Of a DNA stretch of 64,000 bases, positions 46,045-57,900 are shown one piece after another. The notes under the pieces were generated by a model. It made no database searches, was not told the origin of the DNA, and saw only the letters and a list, made by a program, of their open reading frames with translations. Both the position numbers and the translations under genes were made by a program. This DNA is from Proales similis (lineage: Eukaryota > Rotifera > Eurotatoria > Ploima > Proalidae), in NCBI GenBank assembly GCA_019059635.1, contig JAGVRJ010000007.1, forward strand, positions 1,736,001-1,800,000, in the 5' to 3' direction. The stretch's first letter is position 1. Every line of letters begins with the position of its first letter.

Positions 46045-46065
46045 CACACCACCACCACCACCACC
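46045..46065. repeat. (CAC)n trinucleotide repeat
   Basis: About seven CAC units in the gene-poor block. Confidence 0.85.
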
Positions 46066-48451
46066 GCAATCACTTGAATCGAAGCTTCAACCATCTTCGT
46101 CACCTGCGCATTTGAATTTAAGTTGCCTCTTTGAAGTAATTAAACAATAAATCACTGAGCGATTTGAAAGCTTGTTGTTTGCGTCATTTGTACGAATTCG
46201 TTCGGTGGTCGAAAGAGTTGTTTTTGCTCAACGCTCAACAACATTCGATCGTCCGATAAAATGAGAACGGTTGGCTGAATACTGGCGCCTGATGATGAAT
46301 GAGGACGAGGACGACGACCACTGCCACCACCACGACCTCGTCTGAAGCTAACTGACGATTTAAAATCGTACGATCACCTCTAAAACCGCTCGAGTCTGAC
46401 CGGTCTCAAACAATCGCGTAGCGAATGAACTTTCAAAAAAATAAAAAAGAAAGCGATGAAGGAGGCATGCATGAATGAGAAAAGCAGGTCGACCCACATG
46501 TGAATAGTGCAAAGGCTTGATAGACCTCATTCAAATTTATTAAGCAAATAGAAATGTTATAGCTGGCAAAATGTTGCCGATTCGTGTCTGTTCAGTTCAT
46601 TCAAGTTGGATTTTTTTGCAAACCAAATAATCAATATAGAACGCCCATTTGAATATGAGGATTATGATTGAGAATCGGATTGCAGTCGGCGATGAGACGT
46701 GCGTGCACCCATGAGTCGTGAATTTTGCTTTCTAATTATTTCATTATCCGAAAATGCAAATAGCCGAACAGAGGAGACAAATTATTAACATTTGCTTGCC
46801 AAATTTTGACGCGATTAAGATTGATCGAGGCGGCGCACGCGTGCAGCACACCTGGCCAAGCAGGCGAATATGCTAAGTATTTCATTAAGTAACTTGTGCA
46901 CGCGTCACCGTCTATTGATCAAATTTATTCATAAGAACAACGCCAATCGGCCAGAATAGCAACGCCTTCTGATATTTGAGCTTGACGCTTTTCATTTGAC
47001 TTTCTAATAAAGACCGAGAAGATTTGGATTTCAAACTGCAATTTCGACTTGATTTGTTGCCTCGTTTATTTCTTTGACACTTAAACTATTGAAATCTGTC
47101 AAAGTTGCTGCACCGCTATTTTCAGCAGCCAGATCGGGCAGCGGAAAGAAAATCTCTTTCAAAGTGACAAGCTTTTAACTCGATTGGGTTGAGGTTTCTG
47201 CGGTTTATTTCTGACGACTATCGATTATATTTTGGCATAATAATTGAAGAAAAGGGAAAAAAGTCAAACTTCATAAATTGGAGCAAGAGCGTGGCAGCTT
47301 AAGCGTGGTCTAAGCGTAGCACTGAAATGACGCAATTGATTCGCCAATATATATTGCTCTCTAGCCTCAATTATGATGTTTGTTGTGTTCAAACACTTGA
47401 AAAACGATTGAAAAGGCACGTTAGCCAGCTTTGGCCCATGCTCCTATCGCATAGTCCTGTCCTCCAGATTTCGATTATGCAATTGAATGTTTTCTTTATA
47501 CAACACCTTGTCCAGCGGCTCAAGTGTCCCGGCTCTAATTATAAATTCATATTTTGACTCAAACGGCAATCTAGTCGTCATTTATTTAAGACTTATTAAA
47601 GCAGCAGCAGCAGTAGCAGTACAAGCCAGAAGGGTCTAAACGAGCAAGCGAGCAGGTTGCCCAAAACACAAACACATACAGTAGTCGCTCGTGTTTATAA
47701 ACATTCATTTGTTTTGAATGCACTTGAGAGTGTGTTCGAGTGCCGCCGCTATTCAACAGGAATTTTAAGTCCATTAGAGCACGATTGACTTGGGAGGGAC
47801 TTATGAATAGTCAATGAGAGAGACTGAATAGGACACTGGCAATCCGTTCTGCATCTTATTAGCTGCGCAGAGCAGCCGAGTCGCGCAGGTTGTCAGCGCT
47901 GTTGACTCTTCTGTCCGTCGCCTGTCTGTCCAATCGTCAGCGGTCATTCGCATTTTGGGCGTTCGCGATTATCCCACAATTGCTCAAGTTCCAGGCGAAC
48001 GATCTACGCAAACATTATTGTTGAAGCTTGCCGACATGGAATTGTTCTGCGCGACGAAATCTCTTGGCCACAGTTTATTTCATTTTGTAACTCGAACGAA
48101 TCGAAAACAGAGGAGAAACGATCAACAAAACAAAAAAAAAAAAAAGAAATAAAACGAGAATAAGAAAAGGTGCCTACAAAAATAGAGACTTTTGATTACA
48201 TGCGTCGATGATCAAGGACGAGGAGAGAGAGAGGCGAGGAAAACATGAAGACGATGAGATGGATTTTAATATAATAATAATTATTATTATTAAATAACAG
48301 AGGAGAGGAACGAAATGAACAAAAGACGAATAGCTAGAGATGTGTGATGGCAACGTCCCATCAAAGCAAATAGTATCTATCCAACATATAAATAAAGCGA
48401 TAACAGTCAGATATATACACAGACACACGCACGCACGCAGACAGACGACGT

Positions 48452-50467
48452 TTATGAATAATACCAAGAGGTGGGTTCTCCAACCAGACCGCCGCAGGCC
48501 GGGTAATGAAAGCCGGCGCCAAGAGCCGGAGCTGCAGCCTGCTCTGTTGCGGCATGCTCGTCGAAGATTTTTGAGTGCAGCTTGGCACTTGTGCTGTTCT
48601 CGGCGCCGTTTGAATTGCTCGTGTATGAGAACGAATCGGCTCGGTGCGGGTCGAAGACGTAGGCGCCTACGTTCATTTGGGTGGGGCCCTTGAAATCGCC
48701 AGCGTTCGGTCCGTTAATAGAGACCATCGCTTCCTGATAAAGGTTATAGCCGGCCGCTTTTTCGAAACTTTCACCGTCGCATCTGCCGCTGTCTGTTGAT
48801 CAAAACGCTTGTTAGAAGTTCAGGGGCGAATAGAGAGAGCTGTTCTGCTGCTTACTTTGATCATAGCCGAACTCGGACTGATAGGTGCCGTTCGTGTTGG
48901 CGCCATAAAACAAATGAGAGTTGTAGTAGACTGGTCGATCGTGGTAGAACTGCTGCGGCATTGGGCCTTTGGGCACGTAGCCGTAATTGAGAGTGCCAAA
49001 GTTGGGCGCCAGATAGGATGGATTGGTCGATGCAACAGAGTAATACGCGTCCGCAGCTGGTAGACCGGGCGAGTTCACTTCGTGTCGAAGAGCGTTCTCT
49101 GTTTTGACCCGATCGGCCAATGATAAACGGTTGTTGACGGATGCCATCGAAAACGAGTCCTTGCTCTCATTTGCCATCTTGTCGCCGATGACAAATGCGC
49201 CGCTCTCTTGAGTCGGATATTCGGGACTGCCGCTGCTGCTGCTGTTGCTGTGAGTGCTCAATTTAGAAGACGATCCCTGCGAGTTTTTGTCTTGCTTGGC
49301 CTTTTTCATTTTGTATCGATGATTCTGGAACCAGATCTTGACCTGAGTCGCGCTCAGGCCCAGCGAGCGCGCCATGTTCTCTCGCTCGGGCGCGCTCAGA
49401 TACTTTTGTTGACGAAATCGCCTCTCCAGCTCACAAGTCTGCTGCTTGGTGAACAGAATGCGCCTCTTTCTTTTCTTGTTCGACATGTGAATCGGGCCCT
49501 CGCCCTCGCTTTTCCCAATCGCACTGTTCGTGTGTGAGGCTGACGCTCGATAGAACGAGTTGTAGCTGCCGTCTGTTGTGTACGACAATGCTCTGTTGGC
49601 AAAGTTGCTACCAGCCGAGCTGTATGAGCCGTTCAGGGCGCTTAGGTCTCCTGTCGGACCCTTTGAGTTCTCGGGCTCCATGCTTCCTGAGTCTTCGTCG
49701 AAACTCTCGTAGTCGTACTCCTCGAGCATCTCGTCCGCATCGAAAGCAGCGGCCGCCGCGTCCACACTCTTTTGTGAGTTAAGGGCCGCGTTTGAGGCGC
49801 CAGTGCAGCCAAACTCATCCGAATTGCCTGCTTTCTCCATTATCCCGCTCAGTTCGTTCGACTGCATATTGCCTCCTCTTGCTTGCTCGTTCTCTTCATT
49901 GATTTTCACTGCGCCATTTACTGCCGCGTTCATATCGGCATTTTTGCCCGGCCCTAGTTGCTGAAGTGCTCTTTCAGGAGGCGAGAACTGATTCTTGTTC
50001 TCAATCGATTGGCCGTCGGACATGTAGCACTCTGCTGGTTCGTTACCGTACATTCTATATTGAGGAAATATTCTCTCGTCTATTATTGGATTTTCGCTCG
50101 TCATATTCAAACAAGTGGCGCGGTTGCCCATTGAGACTGAATTCTGATATGAATTGGATATTGAACTTGACTGATGCATGCCTGCTGCGCCAACGTGATA
50201 CGAGTGCTGGTAAGAAGGCAATGAGGCGACAGAGCCAGCCGCATTGTTAGAGGCCACTGCGGCTGCATTGAGGAGATTGTCGACCGAAAAGAGACTATTG
50301 GCCGCATTCGGAGCCAAACTGCTTATTTGGTTGCTGAGGTTCGACGAGTTGGACATCGGAGACGAGGAAGCAGGCGACGTCGGTGACATTGAGGCGCCTC
50401 CGTTTATGGTCTGAAAATGGAATCTGGCACTGGCTGGTGGATACGATTCCATCGATGGTGTTATCAT
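48452..50467 (-). CDS. NK2-class homeobox transcription factor
   Basis: Two coding exons (48856-50467 and 48452-48792) join in phase to about 650 residues. An N-terminal [13 protein letters not shown] matches the TN (tinman) repressor motif. Long serine/asparagine/alanine-rich and acidic stretches precede the homeodomain: [60 protein letters not shown]. Tyrosine after the NHR triplet marks the NK2 class (NKX2-1/2-2/2-5 type), which prefers CAAGTG-like sites. No NK2-specific domain was clearly found. The 3' intron has a CTAAC branch-point-like element and a CAACAG acceptor. If it is not spliced, the frame ends 14 residues later (SPLNF stop). Gene-poor flanks on both sides fit a developmental regulator. 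Confidence 0.93.
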
Positions 50468-53400
50468 ATTTCATGTAATCGCTGCTGCCGTCTAAAGCGC
50501 GCACAAGAAAAGCAAACAAATGAAAGTCGAGTTCAAGTTGAAAGGATTTAGAAGGCGCGCGAGGTTAATGAAGAAGCCAGAAAAACAGGCACAGGAAGGA
50601 AAGAGCGCATGAGCCGCAATTTCCCCGAACAATGAATTGATGATTTGAAAAAGAGTCCAACCGAGAAAGCTCGCTCGATACGCTCCACAACCAGCTCTAT
50701 AATTAGGCCGGTCAATAAAAAAAAAAGGCAAAGAATTGGCTCAGTGAAAGAGGCGAATTTCAAACAAAAAGAAAGTAATCGCTGCGAATGGAAATGGGAT
50801 TTAGACGCCGCCGCCGCCGCTGCCTGAATGAGAACGAGGCTGTGAGAAGTTGTAGAGTGATTGTAGGCACAGGCACCACTCTTCTAAAGGCGATGAAGCT
50901 GAATTCATTAAAATTCGCATTTCGTATTCTTTAGTCTGTTTCACTCGCTGCTGTTGTTTACCTGAGATTAATTTCAATTAATTTGAATATATACGGCAAT
51001 AATCGAAAGTGCCCGTTAGATGAAGAGCAATACTGCCAGGCCACAATATATAAATCCTCTCAATTAATTTCGGTTGTGAGAAAGAGCCGACGCGGCAGCC
51101 ATCGTCACCGAAACTACTAGAACTGCATCGACGACTACATTAATTAATTTAACAGGATGCCGCTTCAGAGGCTGCTTGCCACTTGGACTACCCTCGAAAC
51201 TACTTGTAATAATGTTGGTCTGTTTGTGGCACACTCGTTCTTGGTCGACCGCGGTTGCCAGACGTAGGCGGAAATGCAGCAATCGGCCTAATTGAGCAAT
51301 CAAAGTAGCCCCAGTTGCAACAACTTTTTATCTGAACCCGTTTGCCAGGCACTTGAGGCCAACTCTGATAAACAAGTTGCTTGGACCGATCGCGCTAATG
51401 CGTCAAGATGGTGATGACGCTCGTTCGATTCACACGGCGTGCAGAATGAGGCAGATCTATTCGGCGAAGCAAAATGCTCTTGAGGTGAACGAAAAATCCG
51501 AAACGAATGAGTAGTGAAGTGTGGACCAATCAAAATAATTTGCGTCTGTGGCACATGTTCTAAGGCGGAGTGAGTGTAGCAACCGTTTCCGGAATCAATG
51601 CGAATTGTGATTGGCCGCGACCGCGCATTCGCTCTGCTCTGATTGGCCGTCTCTGAATATGGCAACTGGCAGGCGAATAAACGATCGACTGGAAGCTGTC
51701 CTAACTTCATAGAGCGCTGGTTAGTCAGCGTTCGAAGGCACCCTATTTTCGGATAGTTGAAAACGAGCGTAGAAAGTCGCCTCGCTTTCAAATTCACTTA
51801 TCAAGACGGGCCACTTGAAGCGCTTGTCTAGCTAGGGCTGTGACCGACTCTCCCGAACGAACCATATTATCTCAATGTCGCACACACACACGCGCCCACA
51901 AACACGCTAGTTCGACCTTCTTGGTTCTAACTGGCCGTGCTAGAATGAAGCACTTGAACTCTGTATTTTTTCTTTATCTTTCTATTTGATCTCTCTTTCT
52001 TTGGGCTCTGGCGTCCGTGCGCTATGGGCGAGAAAAAAAAATGATATATGAGAGAATAGGCAAGGCAATGGGATGAGATAAAAACCTGGACAGGTAGAGA
52101 GAGAGAGAGAAACGATGAACGATTGGGTTCGGCTTAGCAGAGTCGGTTAGATCGTAAAATGTCTGAGCGAGTTCGATTAGCGGCTCCCATTCGTTACAAG
52201 CGATGCAACGATAAGCGATCTGGATGGGCAACCGTTTGAAGAGCAGCACGAGAGCACAGCAGCTACTACTGGCTCATGCTACACGCTCGTGCCTATCTTA
52301 TCTAAACTCGTTTACTAATTGACAGTTGTTCGCGAATAGGTAAATAGACGAGCGAGTCGTCTTTGGCCGAGCTGAAGATAAACTGCACCGAACGTAATCT
52401 TGATTAATACTGAAGAAAATTAAATATTTCGAACGGACTAGTTTATCGCTCGGCTCACGGGCATCACGAGCCACGTCAGGGCCAAGTCGATCGGTCGCCA
52501 AATTTAATTAATGAACAAAATGAACACAATCTCTACAACCGTGTCGAGCAGTAGCCGAGTGAGCATGAACGAACCGAAACGTGAACAATAGATTCGCCCG
52601 AGTCTGAGCGCGCATTGTTGACACGGCTGGCCAGAGCAACTTGAATATATATGTATGAGATAGGCGCAATTAGTGATAAAAACGCGCTGACCAGCGGCCA
52701 TACGTAATAGCATCAGCAATATCGACGGGCACGTTCGTCGATTATCTCAGAAAACTGTCCCCGGTCGCAGCGTTAAATTGCAAATGTTTTCCTCATTTTC
52801 TCAGTTGTGGCCAATTTGGTGACGTGCACACGCAGATAGGCCAGCTCGAAAACGAAAACTATTATACAATCGAATGGTGGCACATTGGGCCTCACGCCCA
52901 ACAGATTCGTTCGAGGCGCCAATAGGAGCCAATGTGCATTGTCATTAAAATAATATGATAATTGGCGTCTAGTAATTTCAGCGAGCAGCACGTAGTTGTT
53001 TGTAGTTTGAAAGCCCTCTGGTCGCTGCTGTCGTCAAATAACAAAAAGAAGCGAGGAAGTAGGAGCGCACGGACGCACCTGTCTTGATGGCGTTTTTAAA
53101 AGTCAAATGACTGTCGACTGGAAGTCGCAACTGCTGCCGCCAGCGGGCATTTTATTTGCACAGAATTCAAACCGGAGAGGCAGAAGGGCGACCACCCGTC
53201 CAGTCGCACTGAGCAGCAGTCAGCAACAGTTCATTAATGCCGGCCGAGTAAATCCTTGTCCACTTGAAAATATAGGCCCAGGACAGGGCAGGTCGGACAA
53301 GAAGCGATTAGGGACCAATTGAGCGACTTAGCTCACGGTTTCGTAATCATTGAAGTTGAATGTGCAATTAGACGTTCGTTCCTTAATTATCTTTGCCAAC

Positions 53401-54095
53401 AACTACTAGCCGAAGGATTAGATGGGCGAAAATTACGAGCACAGATCGGGTCGGACGCTGCTTAGCGGCGTGTTCCATGATGAACTCGAAGAAGACCGAA
53501 AGTTGCGCAACCAAGAGCGGCAAAGTGGCCTCAATGTAGGCTCAAACCGCGCTGCCTGATTACTCGGCCGCGTAGAGAAATTGAATAATTATCGTGTTTG
53601 ACCAAACTCTGAGCACTTGAGTACGAGCGTCCGAAATCATTGTCTCTTTCCATCAAAGCTATTGCATACTCGCCTGGCCACGCTTTGATGAAACGTCCTC
53701 AAGTGTTCAATAAACAATCGATTAACTGGCGCACCTGTCAGTTTCACCCCTCTCTTTTCTGACAGCATCATGTTGTCTGCCTGGGCCCATTTTAGCTTAC
53801 TCCAATTAACTGCAGCAAGACATCGAGGGCTTGTTTTCTCCAACATACAGAATTCTGCTTTCGGCAGGAAAAAGGCCTTCCAGTCTCGATATAGAATCAA
53901 TGGAAAAATAAAAGCCAAATTGGCATGCATCAAGTCGATTTACTTCATCACGTGTGCCATCGTGGCAGGCCATACATACCACTCCTGTCTCCTTATTGAA
54001 TAAATTTATGCTCGCAAAAGGCATTGGGTTGTGACGTTCCACATTGACGACGACGACGACGACTGGAGGCTTGGTATGGATTTTTGAAAAGAACA
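50468..54095. other. Gene-poor block upstream of the NK2 gene
   Basis: About 3.6 kb without a supportable gene, the longest gap in the window. It includes a GCC run (50807-50821), CA (51880-51892) and GA (52096-52111) repeats, GAC repeats (54045-54063) and many TAATTA/TTAATTAA motifs (for example near 50978, 51141 and 52503). It is the probable enhancer region of the homeobox gene. Confidence 0.5.
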
Positions 54096-55993
54096 ATGAA
54101 GCAAGTCTGGCTGATTGTGGTGATCGTCTTTCTCACTCAGCTAGCTCGATTGCGGGCGGTTCATTTGCGGGGCACTTTCGACACCAGGCACTTTTTCAAG
54201 TTTCTCACCAGATTCGGCTCGCAGAAGACCGACCTGCACAACCGGGCATCCACGCGCAGCTACATTTACGGCAATGTGACCCTGCTGGCTGTGAACGAAA
54301 AGGCGTCGAGAAGGCAAATCGATCACGATCATTCAATTATGCTCGTGGTCACTGACTTGAACTATTTCCGCGAGTTCTACTCCCAGCGCAGAGTGAGTCC
54401 ACGCTCGACTGCCTGCTCTCTCATGTTCAAAACTATCGAATCGGTCGCGTTCTATTTCAACTGCAACGAGAACGGCGCTCAAGACTTTATTCGACGTGTT
54501 CCGTGCCCAGTCGGCTCTATCTGCATTGATGAAGACTACCAGGAAAATGTGATCAAGGGCCATCAGTTTACGTTTAAAATCGACGATCCCAACCAGGCTC
54601 GCTTCTGGTACGTGAGTCTGGTCGCTTGTTCGAGAGACACTAAAACTTGCCGCTGGAATTACTTGCCCGATTTGAACGTCTCAAACGCTTCGACCCCAAT
54701 CGACTCTTACATTATCGGCTACGACATTTGGCTCGTAAACGGAAATCCGGACGAGAACCACCTCAACCCGTTCGAGCATCAGTTCTCGTACGAGATGCAT
54801 GACATAATCGAAATCTATTTGCTCTCGTTTGTTTCTTATCTTTTAATACTGCCAACGATTATCCTGCGTACCTGGCGCCGATTTCATTGGCTCTACTTTC
54901 AGCTCAGTGCGTTTGTCACAATCGAATTGGCGTCTCGTCTCGTTTCGCTCATTCACTGGCTGGTGTTTGCCTTCAATGGCTCGGGTCTGACAGCTTGCTA
55001 TCTACTTGGCCAACTCTTCTCAGCCTGCGCCGACTGCGTTCTCATGCTCAATTTAGTCTCGATCGCTAACGGCTGGACAGTGCGAAGTCATCGTCTTCGC
55101 TTCAGTCAGAGAAGCCGATGCTTAGCTGCTGCGCTCTTCACAATCTACACTGCTAGCCACCTCATCTCTCTGGTAACTTGTCTCCTCTCCCAAATTTGAA
55201 CGAAATTGTGGCATATTCGCTCAAGTTTATGATTCATCCGGTGTTCAACTTGAACTCGTACGAGAACCCGGGCGGCTATGTCGAGCTAACAACGCGGCTT
55301 GCGGTCATGTGCTGGTTTCTGGCCGAACTCAAGAACACGTCTAAACACCTCGAATCGGCGGCAGTACGTCACGCGCGCAGTAAACCATTTCCCTCTGTCG
55401 TACGGCGTTCTCATTCACTGATATCTGCGAACCCAAGGACCATCGTCTCCGATCGAGAACGCAGAAGAGCTCGAGGAGCGTCTGTACTACAGCAGCAGTC
55501 AAGACGACGACCTTGAACCTCTGGCGGCCGACAGTGTTCTAAATGCCGCCGATGAAGCTGCAGCCAATCGAGTAAACACTTCGTCCGGTGAATACAGAAC
55601 ACGAGTGACAAAGCTGCGCTCGTTCGAACGCTTTTACCTTCATTTCGGCGCCTGCTCGCTCGTCTGGTTCATCTACTTTCCGATCTTAATCGCCATCAGC
55701 ATATTTCTGTCAGACTTGTATCGCCTGCGGCTCATAATAAGTAAGTCGGTGCGCAATTAGTCATCCAGACAGACAGCACTCAATCTTGTTTCATCTAAGG
55801 CATCAAGTTTCTGGTCAATTTCATGTCTGCGCTTGTGCTCATGTATGTGGCCATGTCGCCCGTCACTCCGCTCGTTTTGCCCGGTAAGAAGAACGGCGCT
55901 AGGATCGAGCCGATCGCTCTGCTCGAAATGGAGTCTCACGATGATGAGGAAATTGTTTATTCGTCGTCTCAAAATAATTTAATCGAAAATTGA
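54096..55993 (+). CDS. GPR180/TMEM145-family seven-helix receptor
   Basis: Four exons or more. It has a signal peptide (MKQVWLIVVIVFLTQLARLR), then a GOLD-like luminal domain (HLRGTFDTRHFFKFLTRFG, CNENGAQDFIRRVPCP, FWYVSLVACSRDTKTCRWNY) and a membrane domain beginning EIYLLSFVSYLLILPTIILR. Conserved family blocks include MLNLVSIANGWTV, FNLNSYENPGGYVEL, FYLHFGACSLVWFIYFPILI and, in the last exon, SALVLMYVAMSPVTPLVLPG. Members are orphan GOST-type membrane proteins with roles in trafficking or signalling. The tail is short and acidic. The stop is at 55991-55993, convergent with the Taspase gene. Confidence 0.85.
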
Positions 55994-56086
55994 CCACAAT
56001 CGCCTGCCCATTGCTTCAAACTACTTCTATTTCTGTTGATTCTGAGCATCCGGCCGTGCAGTTGCTTCCGCTCTTCTCGCTTAGTC

Positions 56087-56230
56087 TCAATCGTGTCGCA
56101 TTCTTTTTGACTTGACGCCGTAAGCCGAGTCGGCCAGTGGCACTGTTTTCTCATTCAAATCGTCCAGTCGGACCACAATGTGATTCAGCATCGCTTTCTG
56201 CTGCACTAAATTCTCAGGCATTCGTGACAT
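56087..56230 (-). CDS. Possible 47-residue small protein
   Basis: An ATG frame at 56230 reads MSRMPENLVQQKAMLNHIVV and ends VKSKRMRHD. It has a helical, heptad-like pattern and ordinary codon use, and it lies just downstream of the Taspase-1 stop. It could be an independent small gene, a 3' exon of an alternative transcript, or chance. I do not recognise it. Confidence 0.3.
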   Translation of the reverse strand: MSRMPENLVQQKAMLNHIVVRLDDLNEKTVPLADSAYGVKSKRMRHD

Positions 56231-56282
56231 GATCGTCTTTGTTCGTTGAATAAAAAATTAACTGCCAGCATCGATTGCACGT

Positions 56283-57620
56283 TCAGCTTGCCTCACTTTT
56301 GAGTTGGTCATTGCGCTCGAGCACCAGCCAAAGCACATTGACGGTGTGGTATGTGCTGCGATCAAATCGACTTGAAGCCGTTTGCGAATTAAAAACAATG
56401 TCCAAGTGGATTTGTTTGAATCGAATACTTGTCGACGGGTTTGAGAGGTCGTGGCGGCAAATCAGGGCGCCGAGCATTTTGTCGTTGCAATTTTTCAAAT
56501 AGGCCGAATCTTTGAGAATATTGATTTAGTCACGAGAGTCTCACAGGCGAAAGCAAAAACGAATGAAAATTGCCCAACTCAGAAATTTCTGCTCAATAAG
56601 ATCGGCGATCGCCAGGTTCGGATGAGTCCAGTTTTGTATCGAGTGCTGCGCGCATTCCTTGGCAAACAGGGTCCTGATTATGTACTCGCCAGAGCCTGTG
56701 GTACACAGCGCTATTCCGCCCGCCTTCTTTTCTCCGCAATTTTCAATTTCTATTCCCTGCTCGGTCCAGCATCCACAGCCGTAATGAGCCGCTTGGCCCA
56801 CTCGGCCAGGATGCTTGAGCAGAATTCCGCCCGATGATACGGCACTGGCCAGATTTCCGCTCTGGTCGAGCACTAGTGCGCCGACTGTATCCAGTCTTAT
56901 TGAAGCGTCGGACTTGGGCTCGTTTGGAGCCGCCTCAAGCTCCTTCAGCTTACTCATGTACAATCGATGGGTTTTGACCATTTGCTCTTGATATTGCAAA
57001 CGAATGCTGCCAAAACCAGCTCGACTGAGATCAAGACGTAAAAACGAGTACAAACCGGTTTTTAAATAATCGTCGTCAATCATTTCAACTTGGTGTTCTC
57101 TTGCCCATTTGGCCGCTCCTTCGCCCACCAGCAGACTTGATGTCGCAGATTAAAATTATTGAGTCTCCTGATCAAGAGCGAGCATTCGATACCAGGGCGG
57201 AATCCTTCCCATGCTCAAGGAGCCGCTCTGCTGGGCATCGGCAATACTCAGCGCCAGCATGATTGGATTTTTAACGTTGCTGACTGCTGCGCAAGCACCA
57301 AAGCATTCCGAGTCCATTAGACTTGCATCACACTCGATCTTTTCGTCCAGGGTCAAATTGGAGCCGAGGCCTGCATTGGTCAACTCGCTGTTCTTGTCGT
57401 TTAAAACCCATTTTTCGCTATTAATCTTCGCAATCGAAAAGTTTGCAATTACCTCTAAGAGACAGACAGCCTTTGCAACGGCCTTGCGAGCAGTGCACCC
57501 GCTTTTCAAGAGGATTATCACCTGATTGCAAACTTGCTCGCACAACATTCTGTACAGCGGCGTTTTGGCTTTCGAGTGAAATCCAGCACCTTGAAGAGCG
57601 TCAGACACGATTAAATAACG
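56283..57620 (-). CDS. TASP1: Threonine aspartase 1 (Taspase-1)
   Basis: Several exons. The N-terminal part reads DALQGAGFHSKAKTPLYR and, after removal of a 60-nt intron near 57395-57454, LLENSELTNAGLGSNLTLDE with IECDASLMDSECFGACAAVS and NPIMLA. The central part carries LDTVGALVLDQSGNLASAVS followed by SGGILLKHPGRVGQAAHYGC, containing the autoprocessing Asp-Thr site whose threonine becomes the catalytic nucleophile. The C-terminal exon (56283-56498) holds LGALICRHDL. Taspase-1 cleaves MLL/trithorax and TFIIA in other animals. The first exon and initiator ATG were not found; the frame is open to an acceptor at 57620. Confidence 0.87.
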
Positions 57621-57900
57621 CTTATTTGTTTGTTATATTATGCTCTCAGTGCCTATGTGAACCGAAACGAAGCATGGCCTAAAAGAATCCATCGGACGAT
57701 CACGAGGCGATCAGCACGCAGCTGTGGTCTGTTCTAATTAGTCGCGTTCAAGAAGCACTTTTATTAGCCCAAGAGCTTTCATGCCCCTCTTTTGAGTAGA
57801 GAATTTAAATTGTTTATTTTCCATCTCCTCGAATGAGTTCAAATGTTTAATCGTAACAAAGACTACAAGGCGTGCGGGCATTGTTCTGGCTCATTATTAA

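Larger units (their letters stand above)
45521..48451. other. Gene-poor block upstream of ceramide synthase, 3' of the NK2 gene
   Basis: About 2.9 kb with no supportable coding frame. It contains GAT (45653-45672) and CAC (46045-46065) trinucleotide runs, a poly-A run (48131-48145) and several AATAAA/TAATAA stretches. The part next to 48451 is likely the 3' UTR of the NK2 gene. The rest may be regulatory. Confidence 0.5.
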
